Below, piece by piece: positions 8,872-17,040 of a stretch of 64,000 nt of DNA (position 1 is its first letter; the number at the start of each line of letters is the position of its first letter). Position numbers and translations under genes: made by a program. The DNA lies in the NCBI GenBank assembly GCA_016292135.1, contig JAEFAZ010000006.1, forward strand, positions 124,001 to 188,000. The letters run 5' to 3'. Below the pieces are notes generated by a model, which saw only the letters and a program-made list of their open reading frames with translations, made no database searches and was not told where the DNA came from. Source of the stretch: Saccharofermentans sp. GTDB lineage: Bacteria > Bacillota > Clostridia > Saccharofermentanales > Saccharofermentanaceae.

Positions 8872-9696
8872 TTATTTGCTTGCTGCAACGAAAGCCTTGG
8901 CAGGCTCATTATCGATGACGACTGCATCGATCTTGCCGGACTGCAGTGCGATAACGGCATCATTGCCCTTTGCAAAACGCTCGATCCTGTCTTCGCCAAC
9001 CTCATCGGTCATGTAGATATCACCTGTTGTACCGGACTGAACACCAACCTTGTAGCTGCCGCCGAGAAGGTCATCAAGGCTTGTGATCTTGGAATCTTCC
9101 ATTACGATAACCGACTGGATACCGGTTGCATAAGGAGTGGAGAAGTTAACGGACTTCAGTCTGTCTTCCGTTACTGTCATGCCTGCGCATCCGATATCGT
9201 ACTTGCCGGCCTGAACGCCTGCGATGATGGAGTCGAACTCGATATCCTCGACGATGAGCTCAAGACCAAGCTTGGCAGCGACAGCCGTAGCGATCTCAAC
9301 GTCGATACCTGTTACTTCCTTGCCCTCATAGTACTCATAAGGAGGGAAGTATGCGTTGGTTGCCATGACGAGCTTGCCTTCCTTAACGGTCGTAAACTCA
9401 GGATATGTGGCAGCCTCTGTCTTCTTGGTCTCTACCTTCTTGTCGGAAGGGATGTACTTGTTGATGATGTTGGGGATCGTACCGTCATCGGTAAGTTCCT
9501 TCAATGCCAGATCGATCGCGATCTTCAGGTTCCCGTTTTCCTTGTTGATAGCCATTGCGTAATCTTCTACGGCATAAGGTGTATCAAGGATCTTAAGACC
9601 TGTCTTCTTCTTGGATCCCGCACCTGCGCAGGAAGTCATTCCGAGTAAAAATGTCAGGGCCAATACGCCTGCTGCGATTCTCTTAAGTGTTTTCAT
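8872..9696 (-). CDS. Circularly permuted amino-acid substrate-binding lipoprotein
   Basis: The 274-residue protein starts with a lipoprotein signal (MKTLKRIAAG ... LLGMTSC) and is clearly a cluster-F type amino-acid binding protein, but its order is changed. Residues 33-80 (GLKILDTPYAVEDYAMAIN ... DGTIPNIINKYI) are what normally forms the C-terminus of the family. After a charged linker comes the normal N-terminus (KLVMATNAYFPPYEYYEG), then the middle lobe, and the chain ends at DAVVIDNEPAKAFVAASK, exactly where the displaced piece would continue. A clean stop follows and no frameshift is seen. The start follows AAAGGAG. Confidence 0.88.
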   Translation of the reverse strand: MKTLKRIAAGVLALTFLLGMTSCAGAGSKKKTGLKILDTPYAVEDYAMAINKENGNLKIAIDLALKELTDDGTIPNIINKYIPSDKKVETKKTEAATYPEFTTVKEGKLVMATNAYFPPYEYYEGKEVTGIDVEIATAVAAKLGLELIVEDIEFDSIIAGVQAGKYDIGCAGMTVTEDRLKSVNFSTPYATGIQSVIVMEDSKITSLDDLLGGSYKVGVQSGTTGDIYMTDEVGEDRIERFAKGNDAVIALQSGKIDAVVIDNEPAKAFVAASK

Positions 9697-9735
9697 AATA
9701 AATCTCCTTTGTAAGATTTTTATATCCACGGGAAG

Positions 9736-9764
9736 ATTATAAGTCCGATTCCGCCTGTTATCAA
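9736..9764 (-). promoter_or_regulatory. Sigma-A promoter of the amino-acid transporter operon
   Basis: On the minus strand TTGATA (9759-9764), a 17-base spacer and TATAAT (9736-9741) precede the binding-protein gene by about 40 bases. No riboswitch-like leader fits in this space. Confidence 0.8.
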
Positions 9765-9898
9765 ATAATAAAGGCAATAATAAGAAGGATTACCTCTCCC
9801 CTATTGTTTGAGCAAATCGACAACAGATTCAAGATTCATACAATTGTCAGTCCTGTATAAACAAAAAACTACAGAAAATACATGTATTGCAAGAACGC

Positions 9899-10573
9899 TC
9901 ACTTTCGCTTTACCCTTGTCGTCCAATCATCAAATCTAACGAACCTTGTTTTATCCTTTAAATCACCAAATATCTTATCCGGCATAGCACCATAAACTAA
10001 AACCAGCTCTGGCTCGAGTTCTTCTATCATAGCTATCAGACCCTCTCTGAAATATCGTTTTGATTCAGCGGTCTTAATCTGACCATATGTTCCTATAGAT
10101 ACTATGCTATGTTTTTCAACTCCTTGAAATGCTACTTTTTCATTAAACAACACATTTGAATAAGTTCTTTCATCTCCCCATCTGATGTTTGGAACTGTGT
10201 ATATTCCCTGTTTAGACAAATAATAACCTACCGCCCTGTTTAGATATATACCTGCGATTTGAACACACAACGGCGCATCGATATATAAGGAACAATCCGG
10301 TGTAATCACACCCGGGAATCGTTTAAGATCATCAACATATCTCTCCGTATCAGTCAATATTTCTCTAAAAAATACATCATGCTCGTAAAAGCAAACGAAG
10401 TCTTTATAATCCTTACTCCTATTTCTGATTGAAAAAGGAATCATTCCTTCCGGGATAATAATCTTTGAAGGGGCATTAATGTGGGGGATTTCAAAATCTC
10501 CATCAAAGAAGGCATCTTCTATTAGCGAAACACGAAATCCTTCATCAACCAAAGTGTTGCTTTTTTTAGACAT
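9899..10573 (-). CDS. DUF4417 protein in an AT-rich island
   Basis: The 224-residue protein fits the DUF4417 family, which is common in phages and mobile DNA and has no known function. Seen landmarks are DAPLCVQIAGIYLNRAVGYY near residue 105, PNIRWGDERTY, and a C-terminal VLVYGAMPDKIF block. The ATG at 10573 with GGAGGG upstream is preferred over 10612. It overlaps the preceding small gene by 8 bases, so it is translated from the same transcript as the toxin and putative immunity genes. The codons are AT-rich, unlike those of the flanking genes. Confidence 0.75.
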   Translation of the reverse strand: MSKKSNTLVDEGFRVSLIEDAFFDGDFEIPHINAPSKIIIPEGMIPFSIRNRSKDYKDFVCFYEHDVFFREILTDTERYVDDLKRFPGVITPDCSLYIDAPLCVQIAGIYLNRAVGYYLSKQGIYTVPNIRWGDERTYSNVLFNEKVAFQGVEKHSIVSIGTYGQIKTAESKRYFREGLIAMIEELEPELVLVYGAMPDKIFGDLKDKTRFVRFDDWTTRVKRK

Positions 10574-10916
10574 CTCTTCCCTCCTCACGTAATGCTGCCT
10601 CAGCATATTCAATACTTCCAGAGATGTTGTATTTTTGAGATTCCTCCGGGAATTTCTTCATCAAATTCTTATAACAATCTATAAATTCATGGCTGTTAGT
10701 TATTTCAGCAATATCTTCTATTACCTCACTTATCCATGAAAATTCATCAGCAGTACACTCATTCTGGAGAAATATTATTGTAGACGGAATATCTTCTATA
10801 AGAATATCAATTTCTTGATTCCAACATTTTTTTATTCCTTCATCCCATTCGTCGTAACATTCCTCAGAAATCCTAACTCTTTCTTTAATTATTTCCTTAA
10901 ACTTTTCTTTGTTCAT
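10566..10916 (-). CDS. Probable immunity protein for the adjacent EndoU-like toxin
   Basis: This 116-residue, acidic, soluble protein has no family that I recognise. It is predicted to be helical and contains several Glu/Asp-rich stretches such as EECYDEWDEG. Its ATG overlaps the stop of the toxin gene in an ATGA arrangement, the classic layout of a toxin followed by its immunity gene. An acidic inhibitor would suit the very basic toxin. The immunity role rests on position, size and charge only. Confidence 0.6.
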   Translation of the reverse strand: MNKEKFKEIIKERVRISEECYDEWDEGIKKCWNQEIDILIEDIPSTIIFLQNECTADEFSWISEVIEDIAEITNSHEFIDCYKNLMKKFPEESQKYNISGSIEYAEAALREEGRDV

Positions 10917-11407
10917 TTTTTGTTACCTCTTTTCTTATGATTAAGGGGTTGTTTTGAGTCTGGAAAAATAGTAGCTATTTTCCCATTTGTTCTAATAACT
11001 CCCACTCGAACACCCTTCCAATTGCCAAATACAGCAACACCATCTTTTTTATGTCTATTTCCTTTTAGGTTTGCAACATGTTCACCAGCATGCTTTATAT
11101 CTTTACTTGTCCATGTCTTAGGGAACCAAGCCTGCCCTGTTCCGGTTTGCTTCATTTTGTTCTTATGAGTAGGTATGTTTCCTACTCTTACACCATTAGG
11201 ATATGTTTTTACAATATTATATCCAATCCCGTATTTGTCTAATTCATTCATTCCAGCCTGACCATGTCCACCGCTTATGAGTCTTATTTTTTTCCCTTTT
11301 TGAGATTTGGTATAAGCCCCTTCATTTGAATGTACAACTGCAAACTGGCTGGCTGTACCTGCCGATCCTTTTGTATTTAGTACTCTTCCCGATTTAGTTG
11401 TTCCCAT
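10913..11407 (-). CDS. EndoU-like ribonuclease toxin module, free-standing
   Basis: The 164-residue basic protein resembles the C-terminal toxin domain of bacterial EndoU (XendoU-related) polymorphic toxins: GGHGQAGM with a candidate catalytic His, NGVRVGN, TGQAWFPKTW, then a C-terminal GVRVGVIRTNGKIATIFPD block. Such domains cleave RNA. No secretion leader, LXG or two-partner domain is attached, so it is either an orphan cassette of a longer toxin or acts inside the cell. The ATG at 11407 with GGAGGG is preferred. The overlapping downstream gene is the likely antidote. Confidence 0.72.
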   Translation of the reverse strand: MGTTKSGRVLNTKGSAGTASQFAVVHSNEGAYTKSQKGKKIRLISGGHGQAGMNELDKYGIGYNIVKTYPNGVRVGNIPTHKNKMKQTGTGQAWFPKTWTSKDIKHAGEHVANLKGNRHKKDGVAVFGNWKGVRVGVIRTNGKIATIFPDSKQPLNHKKRGNKK

Positions 11408-11446
11408 AATTGTTCCCTCCTGCCAAACACGACAGACAAGGAACAT

Positions 11447-11640
11447 ATGCTAGATTTGTAAACATATTTTTTACCTCGTCTTTTCACGCTTTTTTCCTGT
11501 AAGATAAATGTTTGCTCTCGCGAAAAGACTATAGTAAAATATCTATTGGTATCTTAGAGAGATTTACTATATCTTTCTTTGAGAGAGCGTATAACTGCTG
11601 CAATCAGTTATACGTTTTTATTTTGCTCAATCAAAAGCAT
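11447..11640 (+). ncRNA. Candidate structured RNA or regulatory region in the toxin island
   Basis: This gap between the XRE and toxin genes contains two inverted repeats. The first pairs TATAGTAAA at 11530 with TTTACTATA ending at 11571. The second pairs CGTATAACTG (11588-11597) with CAGTTATACG (11605-11614) and is followed on the plus strand by TTTTTATTTT. The plus-strand terminator points to a short transcript opposite to all neighbouring genes. No good promoter was found, so the 5' end is unknown. Confidence 0.4.
11588..11624 (+). terminator. Plus-strand terminator inside the toxin island
   Basis: A perfect 10-bp stem with a 7-base loop is followed by TTTTTATTTT on the plus strand. On the minus strand the same hairpin has no U run after it, so it does not serve the surrounding minus-strand genes. 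Confidence 0.75.
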
Positions 11641-11670
11641 CACTCCTTTCTTACTTTGTACAATCCACTG

Positions 11671-12402
11671 TTAACTATTTTCTATTAAATCCGTTAATAT
11701 CTTTCTAGTTTCCTGATCCATACAGTTTATGTTAATCGAGTCTTTAACCAAATTATATAAATCAACAAATAAGATATCGGATTCTTGTAAAGAATAAGGT
11801 GAACAACAACATACATTTGACTTTTTGTTATCAGAAATCATAAACATCTCTAAACCGAATCTTTTATCCTCTTCACTAATAAGATTAACCATTACAATAC
11901 AAAGTGTGTGATTCTCATCAACAGAATATGAATAAAAATCACCCTCGGTGCTTGCAAATCTGTAATCACCATATTCAAAAGAGGACTTATATTTTTTCCC
12001 TCCCAGAAACTCAAATGAAACATCAGGAATAAAAGATGTCTCTTCTGCTATCACCTCTGAAGATTTATGATTTATCAGATCTTTTAATGTATTCCTTCGC
12101 CAAATTATTTCTTTATTCTTTGTTTTGTGTATTAACTTGTTAAACAACTCAATATAAAACCATTCATCATTTGATAAACGAGAGCAATTAATCGTACACA
12201 AAGTCTCAACAGTAGTTTCAAAGACTGAAGATAGTGATAAAATAAAATCAATCCCTGGAACCGTTTGATTTCCGGGTTTTTTAATCCTTGATATATATCC
12301 CTTACTTACACCCGCTTTTTCCTCTAACTCGCTCGCCTTAACTGATTTCCTTTTCATATAGAAATCAAGATTATCAAGGAATAATTTTTTATTAAATATC
12401 AT
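11671..12402 (-). CDS. XRE-family transcriptional regulator
   Basis: The 243-residue protein has an N-terminal XRE helix-turn-helix (residues about 10-65, with ASELEEKAGVSKGYISRIKK as recognition region) and an unrecognised C-terminal part of about 170 residues with an aromatic-rich middle (FEYGDYRFAST). The ATG at 12402 follows GAGGTG. It is the first gene of the AT-rich island in its direction and probably regulates the toxin cluster or itself; the two hairpins lie directly downstream. The C-terminal domain may sense a ligand or a protein; nothing in the sequence says which. Confidence 0.78.
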   Translation of the reverse strand: MIFNKKLFLDNLDFYMKRKSVKASELEEKAGVSKGYISRIKKPGNQTVPGIDFILSLSSVFETTVETLCTINCSRLSNDEWFYIELFNKLIHKTKNKEIIWRRNTLKDLINHKSSEVIAEETSFIPDVSFEFLGGKKYKSSFEYGDYRFASTEGDFYSYSVDENHTLCIVMVNLISEEDKRFGLEMFMISDNKKSNVCCCSPYSLQESDILFVDLYNLVKDSININCMDQETRKILTDLIENS

Positions 12403-12584
12403 ACTGATCACCTCGAAAAAGGAATCTTTTTCATCATACTAACATATTTAACCAATATGTCAATATTTGAAAAGTATTTCAATTTTGATTTATTTTTGCA
12501 ACACCATTCAATAAAAGTTTCTCCGTCAACGGAGAGCGCATATCACAACGATCGTCACAAATTTTTAAAAACAAACAATTTTGT

Positions 12585-13931
12585 TTAATTCTCCCTGCCG
12601 ACCAGGTTCTTGACCCACTTATACTGCTTGAAGTGATGGAAGACCACGGGTATCTTTATCATCTCATCGAGGTTCAGGATGAAATAGACGACAAGGGGCG
12701 GCGCATGGAAGACAAAGGCCGCCAGGGCGCCCGCGGGGATTATGAAGACCCACATGGTGACAAGGTCGCAGATCATGCCGAACTTCGTATCGCCTCCCGA
12801 GGCAAAGATGCCCCCGATGATCACGGCATTGATGGACCTTCCGAGTATGTAATAGACACACATCAGAAGCATATAGAACAGATAATGTGACGATTCCGGA
12901 TTAAGGTTTGTGAGCTTTACGATCGGATAGGCAAGGGAAGCCGTGACCGCACCGAAAATGATGCCTGTGATGATGGCAAGGTTTACGATCTTCTGACCGT
13001 ACTTCTTTCCGCGCTCGAGGTTGCCGGCGCCGAGTTCGTTGCCGACCATGATCGCTCCGCCGTCAGCCAAAGACCAGCAGAAGCATGAAGCCAGATCCTT
13101 GACGACTGCGGCGATGGCATTGGCCGCAATGACATCGGCATTCAGATGTCCGATTATTACTGTTACCAGAGTAAATCCGATGCCCCAGAACATCTGGTTG
13201 ATGAGCAGGGCCGAAGAATATTTGGAGAAATCTTTCCGCATCGATATATCAGCCTTAATGACCGTGGACAGCCTGATCCTGGCAGGACACTTGCGGACCA
13301 TGGCAATAATGACCCCGGCAACACCGTAGAGGCTCGATATGGATGTTGCCAAAGCCGCGCCGGATTCGCCCATGGCAGGAGCGCCGAAGAGGCCGTATAT
13401 GAACACGGCGTTCAACACGATATTCATGATGACCATCGAGATGCTTATCCCGGTGCAGATCTTTACGTGATCCGTGTTCTTCAACACCGCTGAATATAAC
13501 TGAGCCACACCTTCGAAGATATAAGCAAAGCTGACTATGCGGAGATAGTTGATGCCGCGTGCTATTATGACCTCTTCATGGGTATATATCCTCATGACGG
13601 AATCCGGCATGAATGTTGCAAGACAGAAGAACATGATCGCAACGGGGATCGCAAGGCGCGTCACATAGCCTAAGAGCTTTTCGATGGACTTAACGTCACC
13701 CTTGCCCCAGTACTGGGCAGCGAACATCGAAAGGCCCGCCATGAGAGCATAGTTAAAGAGATTAAAGACGAAGAAGACCTGACCCGCCAAGGATACGGCA
13801 GACATGGCGTCCTTATCCAGGGCGACCAGCATTACCGCGTCCGATACAGGGACGAGCGAATACATGAAGTATTGAAGCGAGATGGGTAATACCAGTCTCA
13901 CGAGCTTATGCGAAAAGGATTCGCTCCGCAT
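12585..13931 (-). CDS. MATE-family efflux transporter
   Basis: The 448-residue integral membrane protein shows the twelve-helix MATE pattern: VSDAVMLVALDKDAMSAVSLAGQ in the first half (residues about 28-50), AQYWGKGD, and the repeated half from about residue 235. Family members expel drugs or metabolites in exchange for sodium ions or protons. The ATG at 13931 follows GAGGAG. It is a single gene, with a weak AAACAA/TTGTTT hairpin and U run at its end. The substrate cannot be told. Confidence 0.9.
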   Translation of the reverse strand: MRSESFSHKLVRLVLPISLQYFMYSLVPVSDAVMLVALDKDAMSAVSLAGQVFFVFNLFNYALMAGLSMFAAQYWGKGDVKSIEKLLGYVTRLAIPVAIMFFCLATFMPDSVMRIYTHEEVIIARGINYLRIVSFAYIFEGVAQLYSAVLKNTDHVKICTGISISMVIMNIVLNAVFIYGLFGAPAMGESGAALATSISSLYGVAGVIIAMVRKCPARIRLSTVIKADISMRKDFSKYSSALLINQMFWGIGFTLVTVIIGHLNADVIAANAIAAVVKDLASCFCWSLADGGAIMVGNELGAGNLERGKKYGQKIVNLAIITGIIFGAVTASLAYPIVKLTNLNPESSHYLFYMLLMCVYYILGRSINAVIIGGIFASGGDTKFGMICDLVTMWVFIIPAGALAAFVFHAPPLVVYFILNLDEMIKIPVVFHHFKQYKWVKNLVGREN

Positions 13932-14109
13932 CTTTATTTCTTCTCCTCTTTTCTTACATTTGCAGGATTGAATTATAGCATACGGCTGTTATAGTACAAT
14001 CGATGTAAGATTTTGTCACAGAACGGAACTTCCGTTTGTTATATAGGGTGTAAGGACGATCAAAGGGATCCCGGTCGGACTTTCAAAAAAGACAAGGGAG
14101 GCAGCAAGG

Positions 14110-14628
14110 ATGGCATCAAGCCGAAAGCAGATCAGTTTCATAGAAGACTGTTATTCTCTCTATGAGCAGAAGATGTACCGCGTGGCTTATTCCATATTGC
14201 ACGACGAATCACTGGCTGAAGACGCCGTACAGGACGCATTTTTAAAACTTATCAAACATAAGGTCCATTTCGAAAACGCAGATTCGGACGATTGCAAGCG
14301 CTACATAATAACGGTCATCAGGAATGCATCGATCAACATCTACAACAAGAGAAAAGGCGAGATGAGGGTCGTTACATTCTCTGATAATCTCGAAAAGATC
14401 AGCGATGCGAACTTTACTGACCTCGAAGAAGATCAAGACACGGGTGCAGAATGCACACCGCTCATGAACAATCTTCCTGACAAATACTACGATGTCGTGG
14501 ACTGCCTTGTCATTCACGATTATTCGGTCCGGGAAACTGCCGAAAAGCTCGACATCACAGAGGCAAATGTCAGAAAAAGGTATGAGCGTGCCAAGAAGAT
14601 GATGCGTAAGAGCTTTGACCAGGCGTAA
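14110..14628 (+). CDS. ECF-type RNA polymerase sigma factor
   Basis: The 172-residue protein has sigma region 2 (LYEQKMYRVAYSILHDESLAEDAVQDAFLKL) and region 4 (YDVVDCLVIHDYSVRETAEKLDITEANVRKRYERAKK), joined by a short linker, as in sigma-70 family ECF factors. The ATG follows GGGAGG. The gene just downstream encodes a membrane protein with a short cytoplasmic N-terminus, its likely anti-sigma partner. A CGGAA ... TATATAGGGTG pattern upstream resembles that ahead of the second sigma gene of this window. Confidence 0.88.
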   Translation: MASSRKQISFIEDCYSLYEQKMYRVAYSILHDESLAEDAVQDAFLKLIKHKVHFENADSDDCKRYIITVIRNASINIYNKRKGEMRVVTFSDNLEKISDANFTDLEEDQDTGAECTPLMNNLPDKYYDVVDCLVIHDYSVRETAEKLDITEANVRKRYERAKKMMRKSFDQA

Positions 14629-14688
14629 GACCAAAAGAGTATCTGTCACAAAAGGAAATTGACCCTGTATATCGAAGGAGTTTAGAAG

Positions 14689-15894
14689 ATGAGCAAAAAG
14701 TATGAAGAATTCATTCCCGCACCCGGTATGAGCATCGAGGAATTTGACTCAATAACAGATGGAGTCGAAGACCACGTGTTCTCGGAAAGATATTTAGCGA
14801 GAAAGGAACAGATGATGAAACAGACAAGTCAAACTCGTGCAAAGACGAGTCATTTAGGAATAAAGATAGCAGCGGCCGCCGCAGTTCTGGTAATAGCAGC
14901 CCCCTTCGCAGTAAACGCTGCCACAGGCGGTGCCGTGGAAGACCTGATCGGCAGGATCTGGGGCAACAACGGCAAGAAGGATATCCCCAACCACACCGTA
15001 CATTATGTAGAGGAAGGCAAAATCGATAAGGACGGCAATACCGCATCTTACGATATCGAAATGCCCAAGGTAGACTATGTGGACATAGATCCTGACGATG
15101 CCGCAAGGATCGTAGACGGTAATGTGAATTTCGAACCCCAGTCCGTAAAGATCGGCGACTACGAATTTACCGTTAATGCCGTAGCATCTGACGGAAGATC
15201 TGTCGTAGTCGACTACACTATAGAACGGGCAGGCGGTGTCGATATCCTTAACTACAGCCAGTTCGATAACGAAAGCAAAGGCGCCTGGATCAACGACGAT
15301 CAGCCCTTCATCTATCATTTCGGTGAAGGCGGCAAGATCTGGGTAGATCTTGAAAAGTCCACAAAGGATAAGCTCTACTGCACCGAGTACATTACCGAAG
15401 AGGCAACAAAGAGCCTGAAGCTCACCCTCAAAGAGTATGAGGAACCCCGTAACGCAATGTGGGCAAAGGATGAGAATATCAATCCTGAAGAACACATCAA
15501 GGACAGCAAGACCGTTGATATCAAGCTCGCAGGGGTTCTGAGTCAGGCAACATTCACAAACGGCGGAAGCGACTCTGTCAAGATCTCCCCTCTGTCCATG
15601 AAGATCAAGGCCGGCAAGGAGACACTGGGCGATGAATTCGATCCTGTATACGGTACTGCGATCGACAGCACAGGTTATATCAAGATCACCTACAAGGACG
15701 GCTCCGAATATGTTGTATGTGCAGAAAAGTTCTACGATTACGTCCACCCTCATGACGAATCAAAAGAAATAGCAAACTACACATATGCCTGCGGCACCAA
15801 GGACAACGAGAGCATCTTCATCTTCAACCGCCTGGTAGATGTCGATAACATCGCCAAGATCACGGTCAATGACACGGAATTTACTCTTAAGTAA
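14689..15894 (+). CDS. DUF4179-like membrane protein, putative anti-sigma factor
   Basis: The 401-residue protein has a cytoplasmic N-terminus of about 50 residues, one membrane helix near residues 58-78 (IKIAAAAAVLVIAAPFAV) and a large extracellular beta-rich region of about 320 residues resembling DUF4179 proteins. Such genes usually follow an ECF sigma gene and act as anti-sigma factors or sensors. It starts 60 bases after the sigma gene, with AAGGAG ahead of the ATG. No zinc-binding anti-sigma motif is visible in the N-terminal part, so the inhibitory role is inferred from context. Confidence 0.72.
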   Translation: MSKKYEEFIPAPGMSIEEFDSITDGVEDHVFSERYLARKEQMMKQTSQTRAKTSHLGIKIAAAAAVLVIAAPFAVNAATGGAVEDLIGRIWGNNGKKDIPNHTVHYVEEGKIDKDGNTASYDIEMPKVDYVDIDPDDAARIVDGNVNFEPQSVKIGDYEFTVNAVASDGRSVVVDYTIERAGGVDILNYSQFDNESKGAWINDDQPFIYHFGEGGKIWVDLEKSTKDKLYCTEYITEEATKSLKLTLKEYEEPRNAMWAKDENINPEEHIKDSKTVDIKLAGVLSQATFTNGGSDSVKISPLSMKIKAGKETLGDEFDPVYGTAIDSTGYIKITYKDGSEYVVCAEKFYDYVHPHDESKEIANYTYACGTKDNESIFIFNRLVDVDNIAKITVNDTEFTLK

Positions 15895-15925
15895 AGATCC
15901 GGATCTAAAAACAAATAACTTACTG

Positions 15926-15960
15926 AAAGGGCTTCCCCCGGGGGAAGCCCTTTATTCTGT
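15926..15960 (+). terminator. Long palindromic terminator after the sigma operon
   Basis: AAAGGGCTTCCCCC and its perfect reverse complement meet without a loop (15926-15953), then TTTATT. As a 28-base palindrome it can serve this operon and perhaps the convergent oxidase-family gene. Confidence 0.9.
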
Positions 15961-16035
15961 GGTGAACCTGCAGTGTCCCGATAAAAAAATCCCGCCGCAA
16001 GGGCAGGACTTCAAGAATGTCTTTATCTTCCAAGA

Positions 16036-16428
16036 TCAGAATTTGATGACTTCCGGCGGAGCCGTAAAGGATGAGAATGTTGCCGTCGCATCTTCGAAAT
16101 AGAATACTTCGGTATTGCCGTCATCTGCCTTGTACATGCCCTGGAGCATCGGATATGCATCCAGCATGGCCTGCTTTGCTTCGATCCTTTCATCCTCGAT
16201 GAGCTTGCCTGCGACGCGGAGCCACTGACCGTCCTTGAACGCGCAGATCTCAGCCTTGGGATTTGCGTGAAGCTGCTTTGAAACATCCTTGACCTTGCCT
16301 GTCTGGATATAAAGCTTGCCTTCGAAGATAAGTGCTGTTCCGAAAGGCCTTACTCTCGGCTGGTCGCCTTCTACGGTTGCGAGATAATATGTCTGGGCTT
16401 CCTTAAGAAATGATTCTACTCTTTGCAT
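16036..16428 (-). CDS. Pyridoxamine 5'-phosphate oxidase-family protein
   Basis: The 130-residue protein is a small split-barrel flavoprotein of the PNPOx-like superfamily. Visible landmarks are YYLATVEGDQPRVRPFGT at residues about 16-33 and KAEICAF followed by LRVAGKL, which normally shape the FMN site and the dimer. Such short members are usually flavin reductases, F420- or FMN-binding proteins of unknown substrate, not true PNP oxidases. The ATG at 16428 follows AGGAGG; an in-frame GTG nine bases upstream overlaps that site. It stands alone between divergent and convergent genes. Confidence 0.85.
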   Translation of the reverse strand: MQRVESFLKEAQTYYLATVEGDQPRVRPFGTALIFEGKLYIQTGKVKDVSKQLHANPKAEICAFKDGQWLRVAGKLIEDERIEAKQAMLDAYPMLQGMYKADDGNTEVFYFEDATATFSSFTAPPEVIKF

Positions 16429-16536
16429 CTTTATCACCTCCTGCCCCCTATTTTATCACGACCGGTTACCCTTATAAACACATCGGGTCTGTGTTAGAAT
16501 ACGGATGGAATATAGATCTATAAGGGAGGATCTTCG

Positions 16537-16971
16537 ATGGAAAACAACATTTATGACGGACAGCTGGAATCAGTCCCTCAGCAGCAGGTCATAGCACAGG
16601 ACCTGCCCGTCTATTCCCAGACGCAGGATGACGCTGCAGCAAGGAAAAAGAAAGCCAACACTCTCTGCTTCATCTCTTTGGGCTTAAGCCTTACACCTTT
16701 AGTTCTCACTATTTTGATGGTATCTATAAACATAGCGGCAAGCGGAGAGAATGTTCTGGAAGGATTACTGGGCAAACTCATCTCGTCTTTATACGGCGGT
16801 TCCTATATCGGTTCATGGGTTACCATGATAATCGCGAGAGTCAAGTATAAGGAAAGTGTTTTCGCAAAAGTTTTAATGTGGATATACATAGGTTTTGCGA
16901 TCCTGGGTGTCGTCGCATTTATCGTCCTGATGGTAATGTGCGTAAACACTCTGAGATCATGTCCTGACTGA
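16537..16971 (+). CDS. Small membrane protein, first of a related pair
   Basis: The 144-residue protein has a Gln-rich cytoplasmic N-terminus of about 45 residues and three hydrophobic segments. Its core GSYIGSWVTMIIARVKYKESVF closely matches the next gene, so the two arose by duplication. I do not recognise the family. The start follows GGGAGG. A TGTGTTAGAAT extended -10 lies about 40 bases upstream. A similar hydrophobic module occurs in DUF4190-type proteins, but the match is too weak to call. Confidence 0.7.
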   Translation: MENNIYDGQLESVPQQQVIAQDLPVYSQTQDDAAARKKKANTLCFISLGLSLTPLVLTILMVSINIAASGENVLEGLLGKLISSLYGGSYIGSWVTMIIARVKYKESVFAKVLMWIYIGFAILGVVAFIVLMVMCVNTLRSCPD

Positions 16972-16995
16972 TAATTTATTTTTCGGTCAGACAGG

Positions 16996-17004
16996 TGTTA
17001 TAAT
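16996..17004 (+). promoter_or_regulatory. Extended -10 promoter ahead of the second small membrane gene
   Basis: TGTTATAAT lies about 37 bases before the ATG at 17041. There is no strong -35. It suggests that the second paralogue is also transcribed on its own. Confidence 0.5.
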
Positions 17005-17040
17005 CGAAAACAGGATATCAAATGAATGGGGGTATTTTCT

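Noticed and set aside
9780..12580. Attachment-site repeats bordering the AT-rich island
   Set aside because: No direct repeat of useful length was found by eye at the two edges, and no integrase gene is present.
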